Positions 28,043 through 39,743 of a stretch of 64,000 bases of DNA are shown here, one piece after another. Each line of letters begins with the position of its first letter. Within the stretch, counting starts at the first letter, position 1. The stretch is from Pseudomicrostroma phylloplanum. Lineage: Eukaryota; Basidiomycota; Exobasidiomycetes; Microstromatales. Position numbers and translations under genes: made by a program. The notes under the pieces were generated by a model. That model saw only the letters and a program-made list of their open reading frames with translations, had not been told where the DNA came from and searched no databases. The stretch is taken from assembly GCA_039545275.1 (NCBI GenBank), contig BCHS01000010.1, positions 62,001 through 126,000 on the forward strand, read 5' to 3'.

Positions 28043-31000
28043 ATGGCAGACAAGGAGGCCGCAGAGCGAGCAGCACAAGCCGCAAGGGCTCGCAAACAGG
28101 TCAGTCATCCCTGGCGGAAGAGTCGCGAACAGGATAGCAGGGGGTGCATTGCTCACTTTGACCCCTGTTCCCCGCCTTTTCCGCATAAATCAGCTCAAGA
28201 AGCACCAGCAGCAAAAGAAGAAGAAAGAAGACGGAGATGGATCGGCAACAAAGGCCGAGGCTTCTACTACGGCTGACATAGAGCAAACCGAACAAGCCGC
28301 GCCGGCCGAGCCGCAGACAGAACCACCTGCTCTCGAGGCAGCGGAGGAAGGCACCAACAAAGAATCTGAGTCCCAAGACACAGGCGTTGATGGAGGTAAA
28401 GAGGCAGATGCGACACATGCTACCACCACCGTGATCTCCAGAGCTGAGACACCCAAGTCCGAAAGCAATAGCTCGTCCTCTTTGCAAGCAACCATAGCTA
28501 CCCTCGTCTCCGAGAAGTCGGGGCTCGCAGACCAACTCGCAGAGCTCGAGACCAAGCTCCAACACGCAGAGGAATCTTTGCGGGCAACAGATACCAAGTT
28601 GGAGGGTTCGAAGAGCTTGGAAAAGCGGCTGAAAGATCTCGAAGAGGAGGTTGAGAAGAGCAAAGGCGCCATCGCCCGGGATGAAGCGGCAAGGGCACGG
28701 GCGGAAGAGAAGATCAGTCGATTGGTGAGTCTACCTTGTAGCTGAGCAGGGATTCAGAAGATTGAGCACAACCTGACTTTACACCGTTGACATTACAGAC
28801 GAAGGAGCTCGAGTCCGCAAAGCAGGAGCAGAGATCACTGCAAGACAGTCTCTCCTCGAAGCAGTCCGAAGTGACCGCTCTAGCCGCCAAGGCTTCCGAT
28901 GACACAGCTACCAAGGCTTTGCAAAAGGCCATCTCAGAGGGGGAGCAAAGGATCGGCGTCCTCGAGAGCGAGCTGACGCGGAGGTCAAAGACGCTCGCTG
29001 CCGCGGAAAAGGAAAGAGACCAGCACAAGGCTCACCTGGACTCCATAGAGAAGGAGAAGAAGGAGCAGGCCGAACGATTGACGAAGCTCGAAACGGAAGC
29101 TTCGGAAGCCAAGGCTTTGCGAGAGAAGACCGAATCAGACCTTCAGAAGGCTCAGGCATCTGCTGATGCTCTGCAAACAGAGAGAGATGGCTTCAGGGAT
29201 TCTTTAGACTCCGCCCGTAAGGAGATCGAGAGTACCAAAGCTTCCCTTCAGGAGGCTCAAAAGTCCATCACCTCGGTCAAAGAGGAGACTGCCTCCGCCA
29301 ACAAGCGAGCCACCGCATCGTCGTCTCGGGTCAATGAGCTGCAAACAGAGAACGAGCGGGTCGTGAGCACTCTGAGTGAAGTCAATGCGCGGGTGGGAAG
29401 TCTGACTGAGGAGAAGGCAAGCTTGACTGAGCAGCTGGACAACGTCAAAAGCCAGCTCAAGAGAGAGCAGTCAAAGAGCGAAGACTCCCTCTCCAAGCAG
29501 CAGACATTGACGAAGGAGGCCCTCGCTCGAGTCAAGAAGATGGAAGAGGAGATCAAAGAGAAGACCTCCCAGCTGTCAAAGGCCAAGTCGGATGCAGACG
29601 CTGAGATCAAGCAGCTAAGGAAGGACCATCAGGACGCCATCGAGAAGGCTGCAGCCGAGTCGAAGAAACAAGCTGACGATGCCCAAAAAAGGGCCGAAGA
29701 AGCGAAGAGGAAAGAAAGCGGACTTCTTGCTCAGATCGAGGAGCATAAGAGCTCCTTCGGTAACGCAAAGGCGACGTTGGAGAGCAGGGAGGCGGATCTC
29801 AAGGCGATAGAGATGGAGTTGAGCTCTGCCCGAGCTGAGGCGAGCAAGCATCGCAAGGATCACGAGAAAGCCCAAAAGGAACTCGAAGAGACGAAGAAGA
29901 AGTCACAAAGAGCGGAGGAGACGCACAAGGAGACGAAGAACAAGGTTGCTGAGCTGGAAAAGCAATTCGAGGCCAGTAGCTCGAGTCACCAGGCCGTACA
30001 GCGCTCACAGACGGAGACGGCGGAGAAGCTTGCTGCAGTGGAGAGAGATCATGCGAAGGCCGCAGAGGACTTGAAAGCGGCTGAGAAGAAGATCACGCAG
30101 TTGGGTGATGAGCTCGCAGCTGCAGACAAGGCACGCGGAGACCTCTTAAAAGCTCAGAGCGATCTCGAGAGAAGCCGTCGCGATCTCGACGCTGCAAAAG
30201 ACGAGACATCAGGGCTGCAAGCTGAGATCACAAGGCTGGAGGAGGAACTGGCGAAAGGAGAAGAAGATGGGCAGGACAAGTTGACAGAGGCCAGAAAGGA
30301 GAGCAGCCAACTGCGCAAAGACGTCGCGAAGCTCAAAAGCGAGGCAACGAGTGCCAAGGGCGAGGTAGATGCTCTCAAACAGCAACTAGACAAAGCGTCA
30401 ACGAAGGCATCGCAAAGCGAAGCGAAGCTCAAGAAGGAACTGGATGACGTCAAGTCCACCCTGAGCGAGCTGCAGAAGAAAGACACTGCGACCATCGCTG
30501 AGCTGAACAAGGCCCGTAAGGATCGCGACAGCGCTCGTCAAGGGGCATCGGCCCTGAGTGAGGCCAGCGCAAGATCTTCTGAGCTCGAGGCAAAGGCGCG
30601 CACCCTGGAAGAGGAGCTTGCCAGCAATGTGGCAGAGCTCGAGACTGTCAAGTCTGATCTAGATGAGGCATTGAGGAAGGCTGAGCTAGCCGAATCCGCG
30701 GACAGGTCGGCACGCTCTCCTTCACCGTCGCCGCTGCTGACTCCTGCGTCTGCTCAGACGCCACTGCCACCGGGTGCAAAGAAGTCCTTTAGTGCTGCAG
30801 AGATGGACTCCATACAGCTACAGCACGAGCTGGAGGTTTCTCAACTCCGGTCACAGGTCCGCAAGCTCGAAGCCAATCTCTTCGAAGAAGGCGAGCAGGC
30901 GCACAAGCTGACTCGCAAGATCGCCGAGGTAGAGGAGGAGCTCTCACGAGTGAAGATCCAAGTTCAAAGCGGGGACGTGATCACACCTGCTCCCACACCT

Positions 31001-31567
31001 TCGCTCGCAAAGCTACAGACCGGATCCTCGGGTAGTGCTGTGCATGGGCCTCCAGGTAGTCGAGCTCACAGACGCAGTGCAACTGCTGCTCATGTCCCCT
31101 CCTTGTCCACCTTGGCCGAGAGCGCAGCCTCGCAAGACCTGGGAGGAGGATTGCCTGTTGCCTCTGCCTCTGTCTCGCCCACTCGCACACGCGAGAATGC
31201 TCTCGTACCTCCGTCCCAGAGGCATCGTCGCAAGGAGTCTCTCCAGCTCCTTGGCAAGAGGATAGCGGCCGATCTGACACCCCCTCAGCCTGGCGGTGTC
31301 GACGACCAGGCAAAGACCCTGTCTGCGGGGCAGGCGGCAGCGGACGGAAAGGAAGGAGGCGCTGCCGCCCACTCTACCCACAGCAACGGCAGCACAGCAA
31401 GACACAGTCGCAAGCACTCCAACCCATTGGACAGTGCGAATGTGCTTGGGGCAGATGGAGAGGATGCTAGTCTGAGAAGAGCGGGGACGAAGAAGACTGC
31501 GCAGTTGACGGACGGAGGCCTTCTCTTCTGTGCGCACTGCACAGGCGAGGAGCTACTGGTGGTGTAG
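28043..31567 (+). CDS. Large coiled-coil protein, golgin- or myosin-tail-like
   Basis: Three exons (28043-28099 with a GTCAGT donor, 28194-28724, 28799-31567) give 1118 residues. After a basic start (MADKEAAERAAQAARARKQ, then LKKHQQQKKKK) and an acidic Ser/Thr-rich linker, residues of about 150 to 870 form almost unbroken heptad-pattern coiled coil rich in Lys, Glu, Ala and Ser. A Ser/Pro break (ARSPSPSPLLTPASAQTPLP) precedes a second short coiled coil (LEVSQLRSQVRKLEANLFEE). A low-complexity tail ends in GEELLVV. The basic start and long coil recall Golgi tethers, but no GRIP or other diagnostic domain is visible. Myosin-like or spindle-pole coiled-coil proteins are alternatives. It would act as an elongated scaffold in the cytoplasm. 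Confidence 0.75.
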
Positions 31568-32291
31568 TAGCTGAAGCTCGCGCAATACCAAGTTTCAAGA
31601 CTGCACCTTCGTCTGGCGTGATGTTCGAGGCTCGCAGTCGATAGATGTCTGAATGCGGATGGAAGATGGTCCTCAGAGGATAAGTTCATTACCAGGACTC
31701 GAGAAGAGCACGAGACAGCATGAGCGGTGGGGAGAGCGAACGAACGGGTTGCGATTACAGTGTCTCGAAGCTAGCCAAGTCTGTCGATACTTGCTGTCGT
31801 GAAACGAGACCTTGACACAAGGTATAAGCTGGGGCCTTGGTATGTGTCCTCCGAAGATCAAGCACAATTTGCTTTGCACGAGTTCGTGGGCATCGCTAGT
31901 GACACTAGCTAAGGGCCCTGAGCTGTGCCTGCTCTGTACGCCTGTCACGATGCAATGGTTCTCAGAGCTGGAGAACGTATTGGTCAAGGTCAGCCACGAA
32001 TTATACTAGCTCGGAATGGTTCGGATGATCTTGCGAAGAGCAACTGGAAGGGTTGGCAGAGGATCGCAACGAAAAGGCGTGGGGACAACAGAGGGAGAGT
32101 CAGGAGCGATGATGAGGTTGCAAGATGAAACGAGGCAACAGAGCCCTGCAGGCCACGAGGCCCCCGAGTGCTCAGCAGGGGTCGGAACGGGACGGGACCT
32201 GTGATGACCTCTCGCGCGCGTAAGAGCATCAGACTCCTGACATCCTGCACAGTCACTACACCGTTCATGACCTCTTCGCAACGTTGCAGAC
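31568..32291. other. Intergenic, coiled-coil gene 3' side to FunK1-like gene
   Basis: 724 bp without a supported gene. Both neighbours read rightward, so this holds one 3' end and one promoter. Short frames on both strands have no recognisable content. Confidence 0.4.
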
Positions 32292-35000
32292 ATGTCAACG
32301 ATCGCCTCTACAAGCAGGCCGCGAAGCGACTCAGAGGCGGAACCCAGTGATCCTAGAGAGTCTCGTCCAGAGTACAGATTCTTCTTCGGGCCCGCGACAG
32401 CGACAACGTCCACGAGGGACAACACAGAGATAAGACAGAAGTATCTCCTCCCTGATGTTCTTCTTGGTATCTCCGCTGAGCAGCGCACAACCGCGCTCGA
32501 GGAGGTGCAACTACCGCTGGGGACGTATGAGTACACGGGTTCTCCGCCGACCTCCTCTTCCTCCGCTGCCATGGGAAATATATCTGAAGGCGCTAAAGAG
32601 ATAGAGAAGCACATCGAGGCTGACGCTAAAAATCGTCATTATGCTGGTCTATACGAGATGCAGACAAATGCAGCCGTTCACCAATGTGCAAAAGAGGTCG
32701 TGACCTCACCAGAAGTCCGCGAAGCTTTCCGTCTTCTGAATGAAGCTCGGAGTGGGATAGAGTCGCTTCTTGTGGAGAAGATCGAAGAGCTCGACAAAGC
32801 AGTGCGACGGAAGCTGGGCTTAGAAGGGTCCGACTATGGTGGACTGATGAAGATAGAGAAGCTTCCGATGGCAACGGTGGGTTGGCAGGATCCTTTCGGG
32901 CCCTGTGCATCGACTTCCGCTGATAAGGTCATGGCCCCGTCTTTTACTCCAGGACCCAGCACGGCAACCCAGGGATCGCGAGGTGAACAAATTGGACCTT
33001 GTGGTACCGCGATCAAGGAGCAAAGTTCTCAAGAAGCTGCACACGTTGAAGGGCTCAGTCAAGCAAAAAATTGAGTGTCACTGGGAGAATTCGCTATCGT
33101 TCGTGAAAGTCATGACGGACAGCTCTGAGGACTGCAAGAAAAGTCTCGTTCTGCAAAGCCTGCGCTATACAGTGAGTAAGGAAGTGTCACGCTTTTGCAT
33201 TGAGACTCGGCCAATGATGCTGATGCCTGCTCCGGCTGTCAACTACTCTGCTAGCGCAAGATCTGCGAATACTGGGCGCCCCTCTCTCACGTCCACTTTG
33301 TGACGTGGTGCGGAAATTTGGTTCGACTTTGGTATCTCAACACGACTCTTTATGGCTGCACTCGGCCTTTTGACACTAGGGACCCCAAAGACCAAGAGGA
33401 AATTGTCAAGATTCTGCGATTTCTAAGTGTGGAGGAGCATCAAATCCAGCTATGCGGTCACTGGGATCTTCCGGCCGAGAAACTGCTTCACATGGTACCC
33501 AGAACTGTCTCTCTCGGAGGTGTCTCTAGCATCCAACTCACGGGCTCGGAATTGCTCGATAAACGCCCGGGACCCTTCAGATCCCGCACTTGCGTCTTTG
33601 TTGACCGTGGGGTAGGAAGCAAGTCAACCATGCCAGTGCTAGTGAAAATCTCATGGCGATCTCCACATCTGTGCCTTCATGAACTTGAGATTGCACGCGA
33701 GGTCTGGAATTTACCCAAGGGTTGTGGACTGCCGTACCCGCCTGAACCACTTGGTTTGGCAGCGGTCCCAATTCCTGACTTCCAGACGGACGACTCGGAG
33801 CCTCTGACGACGTCTGGTCCTGCACCCCACTTCCCCCCTCGGAAAGCGTGTATCCTGGTGTACAGGCAGCCTCTTGGAGATGTAATTGGCAATCAAGTTC
33901 TTCCTCATAATCTTGTCCACATCCACATGGAGCTCGCCGACCAGCTTCTCAAACTCGCAACGCACGGATTCCACTATCGAGATCTCAATGAAGGCAACAT
34001 TCGCATTCTTCGGGGTTCCGACAACAAGCTCCTTATCATCGACTTGGGGAACATGCGTCGAAACCTTAGCCCGCGAGGAAATCGAGGGTTGACGGACGCA
34101 GAAGCGACTATTGACCGAGCCAAAGACGATACAAGGTCGGGCAACCCGTTCTTCCTGCCGACCTGCTGTCTCAAGGTCGAAGCCGCGATCAATCGTTGGA
34201 ACAAGGCCATCGACGTAGCGTCGAGCGACTTCGAACGCGCTCTCGCTGCTGGTGCCGGCCATCGATTCGCACTGGCTCAGGTCTCAGCTTGCTTGGTGGA
34301 CCTTCGCAGCGCAATGCAACAGCTCGCCACGCACAGTCATCGTTACATCGATGACTTGGAAAGTGCGGTTTACCTGCACTTCTGGCGGGTGAGTGAGCTG
34401 GCTCAGAACATCATCGCATGCTCAAAACCCTGATGCCACCTCACCTTCCTCTGCATTGTGTCCCATGTCTCCTGTTCCTGCAGATGGCAAACTACTGTGG
34501 CCTGAGCAAGCCGATGCGCAGAGGGTTGAAGGCACTACTTCAGCTCGGGCCGAAAAAGGCAGACTTGTGGTCAAGTAGGTCGGACTTTGCCTCTGTGAGT
34601 AGCAATGGTCAGCCACTCTTTGTGAGGTATATAGACTGTGTTTACATTGGTTCATGTCTCTCAGGCGCTGGACACGTGGTGTAAGCGGGCAAGCTGGGAT
34701 TGGCACGCTTTGATGCGTGATTTGTGGAGCACTATCTCCGAGGCCCGCGCAAAGCTCGACAAATTTCTCTGGACCAACTTTGAGAACCAGGCCAGACTCA
34801 GCCTCGATTGCTTGGAAGTAGAGCTACAGACGCTTGAATGGAACGACGATCAGGACGTGAAGCACAACCTCTATCATCTGTTTGAGAACAGACACTTACT
34901 GGACGAAACTCGACTCAACGAGATTGAGAGGGAGTGTTTCGAGAAGTGTAGCGAGCTGCTGAGAGACGCGGAGGTCGTGATCAAGGCACGCAGCTTCTAG
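32292..35000 (+). CDS. FunK1-like fungal protein kinase-like gene, intact copy
   Basis: Five exons, all in phase: 32292-32876, 32953-33171, 33255-34388, 34484-34594, 34665-35000, giving 794 residues. The N-terminal third is Ser-rich, then helical. FDTRDPKDQEEIVKILRFLS marks the start of the FunK1 region. Kinase landmarks: MPVLVKISW with the likely ATP-binding Lys (about 399), HELEIAREVW (helix C Glu), GFHYRDLNEGNIRI (catalytic Asp about 511; the His of HRD is Tyr), and LLIIDLGNMR (DFG position as DLG, about 531). An approximately 150-residue helical tail follows. The family (FunK1, fungal kinase-like) is fungal-specific and often multi-copy; substrates are unknown. Three fragments at 826-3829 share its splice sites. 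Confidence 0.8.
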
Positions 35001-35935
35001 ACAGGGAGAGACAAAGTCTTCAACGAATGCGAGCCAGACGCTGCTTGATAGCGGACGACGTTGCTCTTGCGATTGGGGTCGCAGCGAGCCCGTCGCCCGC
35101 ACTCTGCTCACGATTTCGGTCTCAGCTCATGACTTGGACTCACTTCAGTCGCTAGCACAATCATGTACATTAGTCTTCCACAGCGCGCGTCATCCATCTA
35201 GGCGAATCCATTCTTAGCTATCTGCCGCTCCCCTCGGTAGCCGAGGTTGTGGGGAGCTTCGCCAGGGTTCACCGCCGTCGGAAAGGGGGCGGAGTGGGTT
35301 GGGAGGCACTTCTTCGCGCGCTTGAAATCTTTCTCCCTCGCCCGCTGCTGCCGCTCCGCCCACGCCGCACGCACGCACGCACGCACGCACGGCTGCCTGC
35401 CTTCTTTTCTTGTTTCCGCCTGGGCGGTCAGAAGATGTCGGGCGTTCCTCACCGCTACCAGGCCTCACCCAGCCCCTTCCCTTTGCTTCCTCCTCCCTCT
35501 GCCTCTACATCCTCCCACGCTCCCCCTCCGATCCCCCTCACACACCCACGCATATATCCTCCCCACGCTACTTTAGCATCCCTCGGCAAGCCATCATTTG
35601 GGTCACCATAACCTTCAGTTCCCCTTGACAGAAGCATAGACGCACTGGACTAGGCACCTCGTGTCCCTACTTTCCCCGCTCTGCACCCCATACCCATCTA
35701 GGAAGCTCGACAGCTCTCTTGTCTGGCCCATTAGTTCGCTTCAGCTCCAAGCCATCTCTCTATAGCCTTTGCAGCCAGCCTCTCCCCTTCGGAAGGCGTT
35801 TCCGTGGTCCCAAGACCTTCCTCTATCCGTCTTAGCGGCGCAGCAGCTCAAGCATACGACTAGCATTGAGTCGCAAGGCATCTCAATCTAGTCGCAACAA
35901 ACCACAGTCGCTGATTTCCAGCGGCTCGAAACATC
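35001..35935. promoter_or_regulatory. Long pyrimidine-rich leader/promoter of the CCCH gene
   Basis: About 935 bp precede the ATG at 35936. From 35340 it is strongly C/T-rich. It contains a tetranucleotide run (ACGC, about seven units, 35366-35392) and a TATA-like CATATATCC at 35550-35558. Such pyrimidine-rich leaders are common upstream of highly expressed fungal genes. No alternative coding frame is convincing. Confidence 0.4.
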
Positions 35936-38773
35936 ATGGCGAGCATCTTCGAGGCAGCTCAGAAGGGCGACGTGGCCGAGGTCCGCTCCCTGCTTGATGG
36001 TGGCTCACAGGTGAGCCCCAATGTCAGGGATGAGAACGGCACCTCTGTCCTAGTCGTTGCAGCCCGGGAAGGTCATGTGGAAGTCGTACAGGAGCTCCTC
36101 AGCAGAGGCGCAGATAGGCACGAGGCGCTCGCTCAGGGCCTCGGCCAGGACGGATCACCCGTCGCCGCTTTCCTGAACGAGCAGCATCACGGCAATGGCG
36201 CACCCTCAAATGGCGAGCATGCCTATGGTCCCATCCCGACGGACATTTACGGCGGCTACCAACTTCCTGATGGCTCAATCGCTTATGGCTACCCCGGCTA
36301 TCCACCTCCCTACCAAGGAGGTATGGGTCAGCCGGCCTTCTACCACGACCCGGTCATGTTCCCTCACCCCCAGATGCAGCAGTACCCATACCCATCGCCG
36401 AACATGAACGGAGGACCGCGGTCTCGCCCCTCGCCGCACATGCAGAACGGACATGGCCGCAAGCCATCTGCCGTTGGAAAGTTCCCTCCTCCGGACGTCG
36501 CCAAGACCATCCCATGCCGCTTCTACCCCAATTGCCGCAACGGTGCTAGCTGCATCTTTGCCCACGTCGATCAGCCCAACCCTGCCGAGGTTCATTCGCC
36601 CGGACCCGTCCTCTCGCCTTCGCACCCTAGCTATGTTCCTGCTCCTGCCCCTGCTCCTCCCCATGCTAGCTTCTACAGCGGCGGACCCTACGCTCCGAAT
36701 GGAGCACCATTCTACCCGGGTATGGTTGCACCCTTTGGCGGGCAACATGGACAAGCACCTCTACCTCTGCATTACCAACCACACGAGGCTTCGCAGCCAG
36801 GACAGATGACTTCGGAAACACCTCGAGCTCCTGTACCTGCTGCCTCCGCCCAGTCTACCTCCCAGAACGCCTCGCCGTTACCCGAAGCTGCTCAAACAAA
36901 CGGCGCTACTGCCGCTGAGCAGGCTGCCGAGTCGGGCCCTGCCGCTGGTGTGTCAAGTGAGCCCGGACAGAGTAGCGAGCCAACAAAGACGGACGATGCA
37001 GAGTCCTCTGCAAATGCGGAAGGGCAAGCAGCTTCAGAGGCTGCACCCGCTGCTTCCGCTGATGGCCAAGATCGAAGGAGACGACAGTCTTTCAACTCGT
37101 TCCTCCACTCGCATGCAGTCCCCTTCCAGCCCTCCCAGATGGCAGCGTCCATTCAGAATGCTGCAGTCTCGATTCCTCTGGGTCCCGCAGCGACGATGAA
37201 CGGCATGAACGGCATGCAGCATCACCTCGGCATGAACGGCTTCGCAGGAGCTCCCCACGGCTATGGAGGTCGAGGCAAGCTGCGAGGACGAGGCGGCGCC
37301 GCTGGTATGGGCGGCCGCGGTCCCCCTCGCGAGAGGACACCGTGCACGTTCTTCGCAAAGAATGCCTGCAAGTACGGCCCAGATTGCCTGTACCCTCACT
37401 TGTTGCCTGACGGTACCGATGCCCGTCATCTTCCTGGACTTATGGGTGCCTCTTACATGTCGGTACAGCAGGGCGAAGGAGCCAGCGGCTCGCCCTCTGC
37501 GTATAAGATGAACGGTGTGCAGCCACGTCGCCCGCAGCCTCTTCCCAAGGGTCCGGAGGGTGATCACGCCAGGGCCAACGGAAGTGACGTGAGAGGCGAG
37601 AACGGCTCGTACCCAGCCGGTTCGTTGGACGCCCAGACGAAGAAGGCCGCTGGTCTACCACCGACTCCTTCAGCAGAGGTGACTGGCTCGAGCCACGCAA
37701 CCAACGGCCCGAGTGGAACCGCGGACGGCAAAGGCGCAGCTGCTTCGAGCGCTGACAAGCCCAATGCGAACGGATTCGTGCCTTCGAAGCCTTCAGCCAC
37801 CGCCCTGGCAGACGCTGCTGCTGCCGAGCCCAACGGCACTGCTGCTACAAGGACAGAAGCCCCGACAGCCACTGCTGCGGCCCCTCCCGCTGCTACGTCG
37901 ACTTCGACTCAAGGCCAGCAGAAGCAACAGCAGTCTGGCCAGCAGAACCAGCAGAACCAGCCGCGTGCAGCTCAACAATCCAGCAGTCAACCGCGCAAGG
38001 GCAATGCTAGCAAGGCCTCTGCATCTCAGAGCAACGGCGCTACTGCTTCCATGAAGAAGACACCTGCCCAGCGAGTGCCCAGCGGTGCCGACTTCCCTGC
38101 GCTAGGGGGTCACTCCAACGGCGCTACCACCGCATCCTCCACGTCCACTCCCGAGACTTCAAAGAAGACTGCATCGAGCGCACCGACCATCAACGGCGGC
38201 GACAGCAGCTCTGCCGGCGCCCCCTCTTCCAGCTCCGCGTCTTCAAAGATCAACTTCTCCGCCATCCTCTCTGCACCTGCACCTGCCAAGAAGACTCCCG
38301 CAGCAGCAGAGTCGAGCAGCGCTACTGCTTCCCCATCCGGCGGCACCGCTTCTGGCGAAGCGACTGCTTCGCACGCTGGTGGTGCTGAGGAGGAAGGAGC
38401 AGCGTCGGAGAGCGCCCCTGGAGCTGGTGCTTCAGAGGGAGCCCAGAGCCAGAAGCAGGTCAATGGACACGTCAACGGTGCGACCAACGGACATCCCAAG
38501 GAGGGCAAGCCCACCAAGGGCAGGCCCGTCAAGAACGGCACGGGTGCCGGAGCAGCCGGCAAGGGGTGGGGCCCCAAGTCTCAAACCGCCTCTGGTGCCA
38601 CAGGCGCGCCCAAGGACCTCGAAGTGGACGAAGACGACTTCCAGCTGGTCAAGGGGAGGAACCACGCCAAGCGCTCCCAGTCTAGCGGGCCAGCCAGCAG
38701 TCGTGGTAGCGCGAACGGTGCTGCTGCCGGACAGAACTTTGCATCTGTGGCCAAGGCCTCTGTAGCTGCCTGA
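35936..38773 (+). CDS. Ankyrin-repeat and CCCH zinc-finger RNA-binding protein
   Basis: Intronless, 945 residues. N-terminal ankyrin repeats: IFEAAQKGDVAEVRSLLDGG then GTSVLVVAAREGHVEVVQEL. Two CCCH fingers follow: CRFYPNCRNGASCIFAH (C-x5-C-x5-C-x3-H, near residue 194) and CTFFAKNACKYGPDCLYPH (C-x7-C-x5-C-x3-H, near 470). Between them is a Tyr/Pro/Gly-rich segment. The C-terminal half is low-complexity Ala/Ser/Gln with KPNANGFVPSK, resembling a PAM2 motif that binds the MLLE domain of poly(A)-binding protein, plus ADFPALGG and KINFSAILSAPAP. It is probably a cytoplasmic mRNA-binding regulator. The PAM2 reading is tentative because the leading Leu is absent. Confidence 0.85.
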   Translation: MASIFEAAQKGDVAEVRSLLDGGSQVSPNVRDENGTSVLVVAAREGHVEVVQELLSRGADRHEALAQGLGQDGSPVAAFLNEQHHGNGAPSNGEHAYGPIPTDIYGGYQLPDGSIAYGYPGYPPPYQGGMGQPAFYHDPVMFPHPQMQQYPYPSPNMNGGPRSRPSPHMQNGHGRKPSAVGKFPPPDVAKTIPCRFYPNCRNGASCIFAHVDQPNPAEVHSPGPVLSPSHPSYVPAPAPAPPHASFYSGGPYAPNGAPFYPGMVAPFGGQHGQAPLPLHYQPHEASQPGQMTSETPRAPVPAASAQSTSQNASPLPEAAQTNGATAAEQAAESGPAAGVSSEPGQSSEPTKTDDAESSANAEGQAASEAAPAASADGQDRRRRQSFNSFLHSHAVPFQPSQMAASIQNAAVSIPLGPAATMNGMNGMQHHLGMNGFAGAPHGYGGRGKLRGRGGAAGMGGRGPPRERTPCTFFAKNACKYGPDCLYPHLLPDGTDARHLPGLMGASYMSVQQGEGASGSPSAYKMNGVQPRRPQPLPKGPEGDHARANGSDVRGENGSYPAGSLDAQTKKAAGLPPTPSAEVTGSSHATNGPSGTADGKGAAASSADKPNANGFVPSKPSATALADAAAAEPNGTAATRTEAPTATAAAPPAATSTSTQGQQKQQQSGQQNQQNQPRAAQQSSSQPRKGNASKASASQSNGATASMKKTPAQRVPSGADFPALGGHSNGATTASSTSTPETSKKTASSAPTINGGDSSSAGAPSSSSASSKINFSAILSAPAPAKKTPAAAESSSATASPSGGTASGEATASHAGGAEEEGAASESAPGAGASEGAQSQKQVNGHVNGATNGHPKEGKPTKGRPVKNGTGAGAAGKGWGPKSQTASGATGAPKDLEVDEDDFQLVKGRNHAKRSQSSGPASSRGSANGAAAGQNFASVAKASVAA

Positions 38774-39743
38774 GGTGGAGCGTACACAGTTGGTCCTTCC
38801 TGAGCCACCCGCTCCGAACCCGTACGCACTCGCCAGGCTCGAGGCGAGTGAGATCCGAGATTCAGGTACGCACCGTTGGGCCTCGAGATGCAGTCGTGCT
38901 CGCACTGGCATGGCACTCTTATTCGTCGAACGGTTCCTGGTCCCACAGAGCCCTACACTGGGCGATCCACCTTAATCACAGCGGGCGATCCACCATCCCC
39001 GTCCTCCTTCATGCCCTTCTCCCCTCCTTGAGGTCCGCCGCTACCGTCCTGCGGTTCCACGCTGCGATCGTCACCTTCCTTCCCTTACCCCTCTCCCACT
39101 CCCCCTGCCCCTCTCTCTTCAGCCTGTCCGCCTCCCCACCAGATCCAACCCATTTTGCTCTCGCTCTCTTCCCCACTCCCACTCTCTCTGCCGTGCCCCC
39201 CTTTAACCAACTCTCGTGCTCGCTCATTTCCTCTCCATCTCTATCTCCCTCTCGCCCTCTCTCTGTTTTTTTCCGACTACTTTCTCTCTGTCTCGACTCG
39301 ACGATCCAAAAGCTCGCGCACACATCGCGATCATCTTGCGCTTCCTGCAAATACACACATTTGCACACACACAGACACAGTCCATCTGTTCCCTCTGTTC
39401 TCGAGTGCCTCGTGACTCATTCTTGTCGTCTTCTTCTCGGCTCGTAGCCGGCGTCGTGGTCGGCTGTACGCTCATATGCGGTCACTGTATTGCGCTGTGC
39501 AATTTATCAGACAACGCAAAGACACACCTATGCCATCCAGATGTGTTGTTCCGTTGGCCTTCTCTGGGAGACGCTTCTGTTCTTTTCCAAATGATCCAAC
39601 GAATGCCGAATGAAGAGAAGAGGAAGGGTTTTGATCGTATTTCTTTCGCTACTACTGCATTACAGCTATTCACCTCCTGTGCTCCAGGGCCCAATCTTCC
39701 AAAGTCCTTCCTCCTTACAAATCTCTCAACGCGGATAATATGT
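38774..39743. other. Convergent intergenic region with a long pyrimidine tract
   Basis: 970 bp lie between the 3' ends of the CCCH gene (+) and the superoxide dismutase gene (-). From about 39074 to 39300 the + strand is almost entirely C and T (CCCTCTCCC, TCTCTCTG words), followed by a CA-rich patch at 39340-39380. It resembles a fungal promoter/leader but no + strand gene follows. The open frame at 39216-39899 is mostly this tract plus the antisense of the SOD exon. Confidence 0.45.

Noticed and set aside
35366..35392. Telomere or centromere repeat
   Set aside because: It is a short ACGC microsatellite inside a leader sequence, not an extended array.
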